In this document: positions 10,978 to 21,430 of the stretch, piece by piece
How the letters are laid out: every line of letters begins with the position of its first letter
Numbering within the stretch: the first letter of the stretch is position 1
DNA from: Gambelia wislizenii
Taxonomy: Eukaryota > Chordata > Lepidosauria > Squamata > Crotaphytidae
Direction: 5' to 3'
DNA length: 64,000 bases
Assembly: GCA_030847615.1 (NCBI GenBank)
Contig: JAUMIR010000001.1
Location: forward strand, 262,011,187 to 262,075,186
Position numbers and translations under genes: made by a program
Notes under the pieces: generated by a model
Told to the model about the DNA's origin: nothing
Database searches by the model: none
Seen by the model: the letters and a program-made list of their open reading frames with translations, nothing else

Positions 10978-12445
10978 CTAGGGCTTGTCTAGACCAGCCA
11001 GAATATGCTGTCTTCCAGCTGGCATATTCTAGCCCCAGAGTTGGCCCATTTCTCTCCTTCCCCCCCCCCCCAGTTACTGTGACAAAAAGGGCAGGGGTCT
11101 GCATGCACATGCTGGCTGCCACACACAAACACTGGCTTGTATCAATAGGCGCCTCCCCCACTGTTGCACGTCACACTCTCTGAAGCCAGGAAGGAGGCTC
11201 TCAGCATGTGATTAAGGCTGGTTACATGTGGTGGGCCTTGATCCTGTGCTGGGGGCCTCCTTCCTGGCTGCAGAGCAACACTGGTGGGGGTGGCATCTGG
11301 CAATGCAGCCCGGCATGCAGATATGGCCTCTACATTCCTGTGCTGGACCCATCCAGTTTTCCCCACATAATGCAGATTTTCTTGGCTGTTAATTTGAAAC
11401 ATGTTAATGGGTTAACCCTAGTTTCCTCCTCGCTTTGCCTTGGGTGTCATCAGTACTGCCCAGAACAGACTGCAGGGCTCCAAGCTGAGTGGATGCCAGG
11501 GTAAATTGCCCATCTAGAGTATTACCTGTCCTCACACCCCTCTCCCTCCAATAATTAATAATTTGACAATATTGGACATTCTCATGAAGTCTAGGTAGAC
11601 CAGGGTAGACCAAAATGGGTTCAAATGAAGATCATCCAGGACCTAAGCAAGATGTCTTGGAAATTCCCAACAAACACACCCAAGATGTAATTAAGGATCA
11701 GAGTCATCAAGGTGGAATGTGCTAATCCCCCCTTGGATGCTCTTGGCAGTGAGTCATACTCGAAAACAAACAGTGACCAAAATACCCATTATCCCTTCAA
11801 ACGTTTTCCCTCGCACCTCTCCTCTCCCACAATAAGGAGACTGCCGTATTTCCATCAACTTTAATATCCCAGCCTTTAGCGGCAATTAACCAAGTTGGAG
11901 TTTCCTTTGTCTAAATGCAGTAAACCCATCCAAGCATTGTTTTAGACTCCAAACACCCTTTCGGGTTACAAAATCGGGTATTAATATTATTCCCAAATAG
12001 TGTCCAGTGTGCACACTTCTTCATACACAGTCACTCTTCCAGAGTGCTCTGGCACCATCATATTCTTGCCTGAATCTTCTTTGCTACATGAACTTCTGCT
12101 CTTCAGACTGGTAATTATAGCCCATATTTCCCCAAATCTATTGCTCAGTCTGAATCCTTCTGCCTTAATTGTTCCCTAGCCTGGTGTGGTTTCTTGAGAG
12201 TGTGAGTGCGTATGTGAATGCTTCCATGTTTATTTACCAATAGAAAACATTTTTATTTGCTTTAATTCAGAGTCTCTCCAGTGAGAACTGGTATACATAG
12301 ATGCAAAGGTCCTGCAAGCTACCTGGCCTCTCACAGCCATACCTTTGAGCTAATTAAAATCCCCCAATTTAATATCATAATTTGAGTGTCACAAGAGGGT
12401 CCCCATGGACCCCAACAATTCAGGGAACATAGACAACCCCTAGAT
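10978..12445 (+). mobile_element. TIR element, family M, copy 2, split by an LTR
   Basis: The left end is AGGGCTTGTCTAGACC. The element runs to 11518, is interrupted by the LTR at 11519-12429, and its right terminus resumes as TAGACAACCCCTAG. The intact-site phrase CCCATCTAGACAA can be read by removing the LTR and one TAGA. Confidence 0.75.
11519..12429 (+). mobile_element. Solo LTR, family L, copy 3
   Basis: It is flanked by TAGA at 11515-11518 and 12430-12433, a 4-bp target duplication. The start is GTATTACCTGTCC and the end CAGGGAACA, eroded forms of the TGTTACCTG/CAGGTAACA inverted repeat. A degraded TATA (TATTAATATT near 11970) and a CAATAGAAAA-type polyadenylation region near 12238 suggest loss of promoter and poly-A function. 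It lies within family M copy 2. Confidence 0.82.
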
Positions 12446-13408
12446 AATAGTCCTATTCAGATATTCACTAAACATGAATGCCTAACCATGTGAGCAGAGT
12501 GAGTATGCTAGCCCTGCTCCCTCTGTGACTACTTCTATCACTCTCCTCAGCTGGGGAACACGTTTCTGAAAAAGAAACTTTCTTCTATGAGTGGAGGCTT
12601 TCCATGTGATTCAGAATTTTGACTTTCCAGTGTTCTGAATCATGTGGAGACCCTCTGTGAATTGAAGAGGCTTCCTTTTTCAGAAGTCACTGCCATGTGT
12701 GGAGAGCAATGGAAATTGTGATGGGGGTATAGATAGGCTATTGCCTTGGTCATTGCCTAAATTAGTGTGTCTGCAAAAAATAATACATTTTCCTGAAGTA
12801 TTCCATGTAGAGAAAATGCCAGACAGGGAGTCGGGAATGGGAAAGAAGTGGGTGTTAATTTGGAACTGGCAGCTTTTAGTCACAGCACATCATTTTCTCT
12901 ATGAAGGGGGTGGATATTGAAGAGACATTATTGACAAGACTGCTTCAGCTCCTTTTGCTAGTGTTTGCACCTAAAAAAAGGAATATAGGCTCTGTGGGAC
13001 TTAGGACAGTGGGACATTAGGTGCATTCTTGAAAAATCCTGGATGGTCAAGTTTAGGGATGAGTGAGAATATTGTTTTGTTTAATGTTTATAAAAGCTCT
13101 TCCAAATACACAAATCTCTCCATAAACTACAGTAGTAAAAATTGAGGGTTTCTTATCTAAGTGTACTTGGGGCTTGTTGATTAAAACTGACTGATAACAT
13201 CCATCTAGGTTAAATCTTTGAATGCTGAAATGTATGGGTTTAAATCCTGCATTTAGAAGATTCCAGGCTCAGTCCTTGGGCTCTCCAATCAGAAGGGTCA
13301 GGATTGTGTTGTGAAAGATTCCTGCTGCAGATCATGGAATGCCACTGTCAGAGTATCAAGTACTGACTTGGAGGAACAGATAATTTTTTCCTGATATATG
13401 GAAGTCAC
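12446..13408. other. Non-coding stretch, nothing recognised
   Basis: No gene or repeat family is recognised. Short open frames overlap on both strands near 12680-12920 with no domain. Confidence 0.5.
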
Positions 13409-13495
13409 ACTCTCTCTGCCTATTAAGAAGGCAATGATTAACCTCCCCCAAATAAATCTTGCCAAGAAACTCCTAGGATAGGGTTACTATAAGTT
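13409..13495 (+). mobile_element. Degenerate SINE 3' fragment
   Basis: GTCACACTCTCTCTGCC, AAATAAATCTTGCCAAGAAA and GGGTTACTATAAGTTGGA match, with many substitutions, the 3' half of the SINE at 18442-19553. Confidence 0.55.
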
Positions 13496-13497
13496 GG

Positions 13498-13999
13498 AGG
13501 GGTCATCTACCTGGGCCAGAATACACCGGCTTCCCAGATCTGGCCTGTTCCTCCATAGTTACTGGCATAAAATGGGATGCAGTCCAGACCGCCACACTGC
13601 CCTGTCCCTGCAGCCACCACTACAGCCCACATTCCACTCTCTGGATCTAGGCAGGAGGTGTGCAGCATGTGAGCAAAGCCCTCTGCATGTGACCAGCTTG
13701 GTCACATACTGTAGACCTGCTTCCTGTATCTAGTGAGTGTATCTAGTGAATGGCAGCTGCAGCAACAAGCTGGTGTGGTGGTTGGGCCTCCTGCTGTCTT
13801 TCTTTTCTTCCAAAGAGAAACAGTTTCCCCCCAGGTATTTTAATATAATGATTTGTTGGGCTTTAACCTGCCTTAACCCTGTCTTAACCCAAGGCATCAT
13901 CAGGGCTGCCTAAAAACAGGGCAAAAGCCCCATGATGTTAGGACTGCAGGGCTCCAAGATGAGGCCAAGATGGGCTATATAGCCCATCTAGACAAGGCC
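13498..13999 (+). mobile_element. TIR element, family M, copy 3
   Basis: The left end GGGGTCATCTACCTGGGCC and right end GCCCATCTAGACAAGGCC are inverted repeats. Colinear throughout with copy 1 (8435-8946), including GGATCTAGGCAGGAGG and GGGCTTTAACCTGCCTTAA. There is no coding capacity. Confidence 0.78.
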
Positions 14000-14107
14000 A
14001 GAATTGATTTGAAGACACATAAAATATATATACTAAAAACTGTTGCAGCTTCCTGTCTTTCCATTCAGCATCTGAGGACAAGGGGCCAGATACCTCAAGC
14101 CCACAGT

Positions 14108-15120
14108 CTCTCTCTGGCTTTTCTTTGCAAATGAAGATTCAGGAAGGACTCATCGCGTGTTTTCTGCAAGTGCGCTGATGACTAAAAAGGCCAATCCGAG
14201 ATAGACAAGTCCGGTTGCAGAAAGCACAGCAGAAGGTTTCCTTGGGTGATGTTTCCAGGTTGTGATTCTTTCTGTGTTGTCATTTCTCTTCAAGACTTGT
14301 TCGGCGTGAGTTCTCAAATAAGGCTGCAGCATTGTGGATAGTGTGTCTCCATGCCTCCCGATGTAAGGCCAGGGCGGACCATTGTTGGTGATCAATTTGG
14401 CTGAGCCTGAGATGTTTGTATCACTTTTTTGGAGTGCCCCTCTTATGCTGACCCATGGCAAGTTCACCATAGAGTACTATTTTGGGCAGGCGATGGTCCT
14501 CCATCCTAGAAACATGCCCTGCCCAGCGCAGCTGTGTTCTCAATATCATGGCCTCAATGCTGGTGATCCCTGCTTGCTCAAGGACAGCAACATTTGTCAC
14601 ATAGTCAGTCCAGTGTATATTTAGGATTGTGTGTAAACAGCGCTGAAGGAAGCGTTTCAGGAGTCGTAAGCGGTGGCGATAGGTCACCCATGTTTCAGAC
14701 CCATAAAGGAGAATAGACAGTACAATGGCTCTATACACACTGATTTTTGTTTTTCGCCTCAGGTGTTTATTACTCCAGACTCTTTTGTAAAGTCTTCCAA
14801 ATGCGCTATGTGCCTTTGCTAATCTGTGATCGATCTCTTTGTCAATCTTGGCATCTGAGGAGATGATGCTTCCCAGGTAGGTGAACTGCTGAACGGACTT
14901 AAGCACAGAGTTGCTGACGGCAATGTGGGGATGGTGGTGTTTGTCCTGTGGCGCAGGCTGGTAAAGAACTTCCGTTTTCTTCAGGTTGACTTCCAGCCCA
15001 AACAGCTCTGCAGCTGTTGCAAAGCAGGATATTAGGCATTGCAGAGCTGCTTCTGTGTGGGCAACAAGGGCAGCAGCATCAGCGAAGAGCAGCTCACGGA
15101 CTAGATAGAGTCTTAGTGCG
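14108..15120 (-). pseudogene. LINE RT C-terminal half, family E, copy A
   Basis: A decayed open frame on the minus strand reads from the RT catalytic region to the C-terminus. The box normally reading FADD is FADA here (L-L-F-A-D-A-A-A-L), as in the copies at 31889 and 56590. Downstream are a thumb-like segment (LGSIISSDAKID), LYGSETWV, and the motif LRWAGHVSRMEDHRLPK. A frame break in the last third separates the region encoding a C-terminal zinc-finger-like motif (C-x2-C...H-x4-C type, around 14150-14220). Catalytically dead as it stands: N-terminal RT motifs are absent. The family is a non-LTR retrotransposon; the exact clade (I/Vingi-like or RTE-X-like are candidates) is not determined. 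Confidence 0.85.
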
Positions 15121-15647
15121 AGACTAAGTGTGCGCCAGAGAAACATTCACGATGTCCATCATACTCGAGTGATGCCCAGTGCAGAATGCCAGACAGATCA
15201 TCACCTCGTAAGATATAAACTAAACCTTCGTCTTAAGTTCAAACCTAAGAGGGGTGGCATCTTAAAGAAGAGACTCCAAGTCAACAATCTTCAACAAGCT
15301 ACTATGAGAGACAAATTCCAGGCAAACCTGCAAACAAAACTTGAAGACCATCCTACAGATCCTTCTCCTACAGTGCTTTGGCAATATATCAAAAACAACA
15401 TCCTCCAGTCTGCGGAAGAATCCCTCGGGTTCTCCCACATGAAAAATCAAGACTGGTTTGATGAAAACAACCAAGAGATCCAAGAGCTGTTGGCAAAGAA
15501 GAGAACTGGTCACCAGGCATACCTTGCCCAGCCAAGTTGCCATGTAAGAAAAGCAGCTTTCCATCTCACATGTAGTAAACTTCAACAAAAACTCCAAGAC
15601 ATACAGAATAAGTGGTGGATCAATATAGCAGAAAAGACACAACTCTG
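15117..15647 (+). pseudogene. LINE endonuclease tail and linker, inverted segment of copy A
   Basis: An intact 172-residue frame (start at 15130) carries PSAECQTDHHLVR near its start, which corresponds to the C-terminal S-D-H region of an apurinic-type endonuclease. It is followed by a basic, helical linker leading to the RT (WFDENNQEIQELL, KLQDIQNKWWINIAEKTQL). Orientation is opposite to the rest of the insertion. The sequence stops at the target-site duplication. The frame is open only because the fragment is relatively young or by chance; it has no independent start context and is not a gene. Confidence 0.8.
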
Positions 15648-15657
15648 AGCCCGCAGT

Positions 15658-16016
15658 ACACATGTAAAATATTATCAGATGTTTTCCCTTTGTAAATATC
15701 ATAGCTTTATTGGAAATATCTGGGATAACAGTGAGACACACAGCAGGAAAACCACAGATTCAACTGAATACAAGAGGGTAATATGTGTTTATTGATGCTG
15801 CACCAGGTTGCTTGATACTCCCTCTGCCATACACACTTTTTAGGCCTTACGTGTAGAGCAGGGGGTTTCTACCTCCTGCCGCTTTCACCACTTTGTGACT
15901 TCCAGGCCTTCCTATCCCTAAATTTGTGACACAGGGGCCTTCCCTGTCCCACTGCTGCCAGCAAATTTGGGACACCCAGCCACATCATTGCCGAACTACA
16001 TTTTCCTGTGATGGAT
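15658..16016. other. Non-coding stretch, nothing recognised
   Basis: No gene is seen. It could be internal sequence of the LTR element that abuts it at 16017, since that LTR lacks a matching flank, but no motif supports this. Confidence 0.4.
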
Positions 16017-16419
16017 AGCACATGTACTTAAGTGTGGATGTCCTTAATACTGGTGAATTAGTTGTCAGAGAAGTTACTCATGGCAGACTGCATTCATGAA
16101 TTAACATAAAGAGCATTTTATTGTAATGTAACGGAAACACACTGATTTAGTAAATCCTTTTCCTGCACATAAATTCCTTCTAAGCCTCTCTCTCTCCCTG
16201 ACTTCACACTCTCAAACCTCACTTAAAACAGAACTTCCCTGAGCTCATATTCTCACAGCCTCAAATTAAACTGAACTTCTCTGAACTAACTCTTGAACTA
16301 ACTCACTCTCTGTCACACACACTTCACCCCCCCAGAAGCCCCGCTCCTCTCTGCCTCCTCACAGAAGATTGGCTCCTGGAGCCCACTGCTTTCATTGGCT
16401 CACCTAGCCATCCATCACA
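16017..16419 (-). mobile_element. LTR, family K, minus orientation
   Basis: On the minus strand it begins TGTGATGGATGGCTAGG and ends CTATCCATCACA, so the termini are TG..CA with a 10-bp inverted repeat. ACAATAAAATGC supplies a polyadenylation signal (about 16116-16127). The first part holds CCAAT-type boxes (AGCCAATGAAAG, GAGCCAATCTT). No target duplication was found (TTCC left, TTAA right), so one flank may be altered. Confidence 0.65.
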
Positions 16420-17559
16420 TTAAGTGATAAAGGTATTTAATTTTTAAGAGAGCCCTCTTTTCCATAAGCTGTAAGGCATGCACAAAACAGCCATCTTTTT
16501 CCTCTTTTTTTAACCGTTCATCTAAACATACTGCAGACTAGCTTCCTCTTCTATTTCTTTCTTTTCTTTTTTAAAAATTAAAATATATATATTTAAAAAA
16601 TTCTTGATGGTATAAACTTCTTTAAGTGGCTGTCGAAACCCCCCCCCTCTATTTTGAAATAGAAAGTAGAGAACAGATATTTTCCAAAGAGAGACTGGGT
16701 GACAGAATACAGAGAGCATGAGAAAACTTGGGCTAAAGTTCCAAAAATCTCCCACCCAACATGGCCACAGGCTATCTGGGATAGCAACTCCTACTACGTG
16801 CCCATTCTACTCCCCACCCCATGAATTCTGCCCTGTTCCAAATTTCTAGCATTGCAGAGGGTGAAACAATGAAACTGTTCACACCTTAGATCTCTTCTCT
16901 TCATTGTGTTTGCATTCTTGTAGTAACGTTGTTTGTTCCTTTTCTTTGACTGCCTAAACTAAATGCTCAACTCTAAATGCTCAACTGAAATTTTAAGTTA
17001 CTCCAATGCTAGAAATTTGGGAGCAGAAGGAAAAATTCATTGGAGGTCAGAATGCTCTTTTGGGAAGTTGTATCTTCATTTTGTCCCCTCCCCCAGTAGC
17101 TCCACCTGTGATGCAAGATAATACCTTGGTTCAGCCGGCACACCCTTATATGTGGCTCCCAAAAGGCAAGGGGGCTGACAGGGCTCTAGCCTGGGGGCAT
17201 GGACACCCAGGATTAGGAGGAGGGCCCGGCATGAAATTATTGCAAGTTTTTAATTATGTAAATCCATTTAGTTTTTTAAAAAATAAATATAAATATTACT
17301 TTGGTGTTGTTATTTAAACTGACTTATTTTTCATTTTATCCTAAATCCTGTAGAGCATCTCACTGCCCTTAACCTAAGCAGTGGGTGGGGGGCCACCAAA
17401 GATACTGGCCTGGAGGCCCACTTCAGGGTGTGGGGGCCATGCCCTCACAGAGCAAGGAAGGCATTCACTGGGAGTTCAGAGATAGCTGGGGCAGGGACAA
17501 TTAATCAATAGAGCTCAGAAAGCATCCCTGCCTATGGGTGTCTCTTTAGAAGAAGCATC
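16420..17559. other. Non-coding stretch, nothing recognised
   Basis: AT-rich, with a C-run at about 16640 and no recognisable repeat or gene. A 103-residue open frame at 17006-17317 has no domain. Confidence 0.5.
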
Positions 17560-17994
17560 TTCAAAGCTAGTACAGGTTTGGGGAAACAAGCAGCACGGTC
17601 AGCCAATCTGGAGTTGAAGAATCCAGTAAGAGTTGTCCAAAAGTCAGAGGTCCAAATTGCAGGAGTCAAGGAACAGGAATGCTAGCCAGAAAGTGGATGT
17701 GTTGCTTTCAGCAACCAGCCCTAGATTGAGTTGGTTCTTAAATGGTGTGGAGCCCGTGGGCTCCAATTAGAGCCTCTCCATTGTTCCTTGCAAGGAGCCT
17801 CCTCAAATGTCATTGTTCTGCTCTCCACTCCATGCACTGAGTCTGGACTTGGGGGCCATGCTGTCTCACCAGCTGTGTCGTCTGCCAAATCAGCTGCAGG
17901 TGAGTCCTGACTTTCTTCCTCTTTGGGCTGCCTGAGTCTCTTCTTCAGCCTCCTCTTCACTCAGAATCTAGGTCCGGATCCTGGCCTATGACAG
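17560..17994 (-). mobile_element. Possible LTR-retroelement remnant
   Basis: On the minus strand the block starts TGTCATAGGCCAGGATCC and has an acidic/basic open stretch (RQPKEEESQDSPAADLADD) followed by GAGCCCACGGGCTCCACACC and CATTTAAGAACC, a weak TATA-like box. The layout of a short coding end, TG start and promoter-like segment resembles an LTR retroelement 3' region, but the other end was not located. Confidence 0.3.
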
Positions 17995-18441
17995 ATACAA
18001 CTGACAGCCTGGGTTCTAGTATGACAGTCTCAATTCATCATTTACCTGGGGTGGCATAATCCATAACTACCTTAACAAATCTAAGGGCTGGTGCTCCCAT
18101 ATTTACAGGTGACCTCATAGCATTTCCCTTTTCCAAGGGAAGAATCCATATTAGCAAGACTGCTCCTAGGTGGAAACCCCCTTCTTTGGTGGGAACAGTT
18201 TCTTCTTTGCTCCTCAGCCCAGAGCAACCAATGCCAGTTGAAACAATAATGCTAAGCTGAGATATTCCCTGAGTACATCAATCACTTAAGTTTGATGTAG
18301 AGTGTTGATGAAGCCCTTTGTCTTTACATTGTGATAACACAAAGGCCAAAATTAAGTCCAATGTTTTTATGGTTTCCCCCCACCCTCTCTTATAATGAAA
18401 GAATGAAGAGGGGTATGGAGAGAGAAAAACTGAGAGAGAGA
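17995..18441. other. Non-coding stretch, nothing recognised
   Basis: No gene or repeat recognised. It ends in a short GA-rich run next to the SINE at 18442. Confidence 0.45.
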
Positions 18442-18476
18442 GAGCCAGTGTGGTGCAGTGGTTTGTGCATTGACTA

Positions 18477-19035
18477 GAGACTTTATCAGACACACTAAAT
18501 ATGGCATCATAACAATGCAACATAAATGCGAAAGGGTGAGCATACCACACGACATCGTTTTTATGTTTATGTCAAGTCAAAAAATTGTACTTTTTAATTG
18601 ACAGTTTAAGCCATCAATAGATCCCCTGTGGTGCTTTAGTGCCTGCATTGCTGGCATATGAAACCTCGCACTATTTAACTTACGTAAAAGCAGAGTGAGT
18701 GGCCTGTCCAGCCAAAACACTTCCAAGTGAGATTGTGACATCCAGGTAGGTGACACACTTTTTATCACCCTCCTCGGTTTACTTGTAAGTTTTTAAGTGT
18801 TTGCATGTGCTTTGTATTGTTTTTGGTTGTTTTTTTTTTAAATTTCTCACACGAGAGTCATGGGATTTTGAATGAGGAAGTGAATGGAGCTCCATTCACT
18901 TCCTCATTCACTGCCAGGAAGCATTTAGATGGGAGGGAAGGTAAATGCAGCATGGGGAGTTCTTTTGCCGACATAAAAACAGGAAAGGTATACCTGCAAA
19001 AGAATGGGATTTGGGGGTGGTAGTCTGATAAATTC
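18477..19035. mobile_element. TIR element, family R, copy 1
   Basis: Ends are GAGACTTTATCAGA and TCTGATAAATTC (imperfect inverted repeats), and CTA is repeated at 18474-18476 and 19036-19038 as a 3-bp target duplication within the host SINE. The inner body includes AATGGAGCTCCATT as a perfect palindrome (part of GAAGTGAATGGAGCTCCATT) and a T-run. There is no transposase. Other copies: 22424-23027, 34692-35300, 38375-38830, 54994-55838 and 63721-64000. Confidence 0.82.
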
Positions 19036-19211
19036 CTACGACTCTGGAGACCAGGGTTCAAATCACCACTCAGCCATGAAAACCTACTGGGTGACCTTGA
19101 GCAAGTCACACTCTCTCATCCTCAGAGGAAGGCAAAGACAACTCCCCTCTGAACAAATCTTGCCAAGAAAACCCTATGGGAGGGTTGCCAGAAGTCAGAA
19201 ATGACTTGAAG

Positions 19212-19540
19212 GACTTTTTCAGACAAACCTAAAATCTAGAAGAAGCAGTCAGGAGAGGAATGCACTTGCTCTGCGCCATGGGACAGTTACTGATGACGCT
19301 GTCCCTCTCGTGTTACCCTCCGTGTTCCTTCCATGTTGCATGGAGGGAAAAGGCGCCATTTTTTATACACAAAGAACTTCGGTGAATAAAAAGTGGCGCC
19401 TTTTCCTTCCATGCAACATGGAAAGAAAACGGAGGGTAATGCGAGAGGGACAGCGTCATCAGAAACTGACCCCTTCCGCAGAGCAACTGCGTTCCTCTCC
19501 CAACGGCTTCTTCCGGATTTTAGGTTCATCAGAAAAAGTC
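19212..19540. mobile_element. Foldback (long palindrome) element with 5-bp target duplication
   Basis: The left arm GACTTTTTCAGACAAACC and right arm GGTTCATCAGAAAAAGTC begin an inverted repeat that covers most of the 329 bp, converging on GGCGCCA motifs around 19345-19400. TGAAG occurs at 19207-19211 and 19541-19545. A 5-bp duplication fits some hAT or Transib-type transposases; the superfamily is not resolved. Overlapping open frames on both strands result from the palindrome. Confidence 0.85.
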
Positions 19541-19553
19541 TGAAGGCACACAG

Positions 19554-20118
19554 CCACAGTATCCAATGGAAGGCATCAAGTGTGTGTGTGTGTATACAAA
19601 GCACTTAGCCTTTAAGATTCAATTTCCTTTAGTCTCATTTCACTGGCTGGTGAACTTCAAGCCATTCAGCTCTTGTTTTTCTTGCTCTATGAAAGTGACA
19701 GTGACTTCCCTTTTCAGGCTATCTTCCAAGATTATCACAGCAATGGTAAATGGGGAGAGGTAAGCAGGCCAATAATGTTGCATGTTCAATGGAGCTTGAG
19801 GGTTTTCTTGTTATCATGTGAGCCATTGTTTTTAGAATGTGTTTCATTATCTCCTTCATCAATTACAAGGGGATTTAGTAGAGAGGAAAACAAAAGGAGA
19901 AGATCCATAGTAATAATCTATTGTTATCGCCTTCAAATACTATGTGTGACTGCCATCTGAAATTTGCCATTCTTAATCAAAGTCCACAAGGCCAGGCAGA
20001 CCTCCTGCTCCCCATATCAGTTGACAGAGGTAGCAAAACGTACATTTGTACTTTTTGTTTTTAAAGGGCAAGCTATAATATATACTAGGCTTCAGCCTTT
20101 CAGACTCAGGATTCACAT
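19554..20118. other. Non-coding stretch, nothing recognised
   Basis: A short TG repeat lies near 19578-19592. No gene or repeat family recognised. Confidence 0.5.
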
Positions 20119-20290
20119 TCTGGGTGTATTCATAGTACACCGTTACCCCAAACACTTATATCACTTTAACTGTGATGACTCCATCCTCTGGGATCCCAGG
20201 GTTTTGTGCTTTTGGGAGGAAACTTGAATTCTCTGTTACAGAGCAGTTAGTCCACTTTACTGAACTCCAGCACTAGAGCTTTCTAGGAAA
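20119..20290. mobile_element. Palindromic MITE, left half
   Basis: TGGGTGTATTCATAGTACACC followed by TATCACTTTAACTGTGATG and CCATCCTCTGGGATCCCAGG corresponds to the left arm of the MITE at 23156-23408. The right arm is missing or eroded. Confidence 0.5.
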
Positions 20291-20539
20291 GAGGTGAAAA
20301 AGAGGTGTTGGGGTGAGCACAGAGGGTGTTTGGCTTGTAGCATTTGGATGTGTTTTTCAAACAGTTAAATTCTATAAACAGGTTGTTTATTTGAGCAATG
20401 AGTAAGGGAAGTGTTACTTTATAAAATTATAACTAAAAGAGCAACTAACTAGATTTGGGCTTCAGAGTGATAGCTGTAAACTAACTGCTTTTAGAAATGA
20501 AATTTCCAAACTCTTGAGTCAGAGCATCAGGAAAGATTT

Positions 20540-21037
20540 AGGGTTCATCTACATGGGCTCTCCACTGGTGTTTCCTGCCTGTGGATCAGGCTTCTTCCTC
20601 TCTCTTTACCTGGATCAAATGGGCCAGAGTCCAGATAGGCATGCCAGCCCATCACTGTAACCACTGCTGCTGCCTGTGTCTGACACTCCAGATCCAGGCA
20701 GGAGGCCTGCAGCATGTGAGCAAAGTCCCCCACATGTGACCAGCCTTGGTCACATACTGCGGTCCCCCTTCCTGGATCTGGAATAGTGAGGCAGCTAGCA
20801 GCTACAGCGATGGTCCAGTCAGTTGGAATGGACTCCTGTGGTCACACAGGGCCTCAGTTATTTTCTTAAAATGTTTTACCAGGCCTTACCCCGACTTCCC
20901 CCTGTCTTAGCCCGGTCTTTGCTCCAGGATTTGTGAGGACTGCCTGGAGCAAAACCGGGCAAAATCCCTGTGTTATCAGGACTGCAGGACTCCAATATGG
21001 GGCAAGACAGCATAAACTGCCAATGTAGATAAGCCCT
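20540..21037 (+). mobile_element. TIR element, family M, copy 4
   Basis: Left end GGGTTCATCTACATGGGC, right end CCAATGTAGATAAGCCC. Internal landmarks CAGATCCAGGCAGGAGGCC and GGACTGCAGGACTCCAATAT match copies 1 and 3. Confidence 0.75.
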
Positions 21038-21175
21038 TTGACTTAAAAATATGCTCAGATCGCCTCAATTATCCACCCTTTTTGTGAGCAGAGGAAACTA
21101 TGGGACCATTTCACTGAATTTCTCACCATTCAAAGAGTAACAAAATATTTTTCTTCCTTTCACTCACTTCACGTA

Positions 21176-21428
21176 CAGTAGGACCCCCTTATCTGCTGGG
21201 CACTGGTTCGGGAGGGGCTGTGGATACTGAAAACTGAGGATAGTAGCAAACAATATTGAAAATAATGGCGCTTCTGGTTTAAAATACCATAGAGTTGCCT
21301 TGGAGGACCTAGAAAATGGCTAGAGAGGACACATTTTCTAGGAAGACTCTACAGTAGGTGTGCTGTTTTGTGTCCCACGGATAATTGAATCAGTGGATAA
21401 TGAATCAGTGGATACGGGGTTCCTACTG
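21176..21428. mobile_element. Tigger/TcMar-like MITE with TA target duplication
   Basis: The termini CAGTAGGACCCCCTTATC and GATACGGGGTTCCTACTG are inverted repeats, directly flanked by TA on both sides (21174-21175 and 21429-21430), as expected of Tc1/mariner/pogo transposition. 253 bp, no coding capacity. Confidence 0.85.
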
Positions 21429-21430
21429 TA

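Larger units (their letters stand above)
14108..15647 (-). mobile_element. Twin-primed LINE insertion (non-LTR element, family E) with 10-bp target duplication
   Basis: One insertion is flanked by AGCCCACAGT (14098-14107) and AGCCCGCAGT (15648-15657), differing only by a likely CpG transition. The minus-strand part (14108 to about 15120) runs from the (AG)n tail back into the middle of the RT domain. The remainder (about 15117-15647) is upstream coding sequence of the same element in the opposite orientation. The junction sits in CTTAGTGCGAGACTAAG, where ACTAAG is shared by both segments as microhomology. About 1 kb of the element between the segments is missing. This is the layout produced by twin priming during target-primed reverse transcription. 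Confidence 0.88.
18442..19553 (+). mobile_element. tRNA-derived SINE interrupted by two transposons
   Basis: The SINE head GAGCCAGTGTGGTGCAG lies at 18442-18458. The body resumes at 19036 with CTACGACTCTGGAGACCAGG, and the Bov-B-like tail ends AAATGACTTGAAGGCACACAG, itself broken at 19212-19540. When both inserts are removed (one copy of CTA and one of TGAAG), a continuous SINE is restored. It is the clearest molecular clock in the window: the SINE came first, then both DNA elements. Confidence 0.88.

Noticed and set aside
15130..15648. Independent 172-residue host gene
   Set aside because: It is the inverted endonuclease/linker part of a LINE, bounded by the target duplication of that insertion.
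17721..17960. Acidic/basic 79-residue minus-strand frame as a gene
   Set aside because: No start context or domain; it sits in a probable retroelement remnant.
19287..19608. Opposed 105- and 77-residue frames
   Set aside because: They mirror each other because the sequence is a palindrome of the foldback element.
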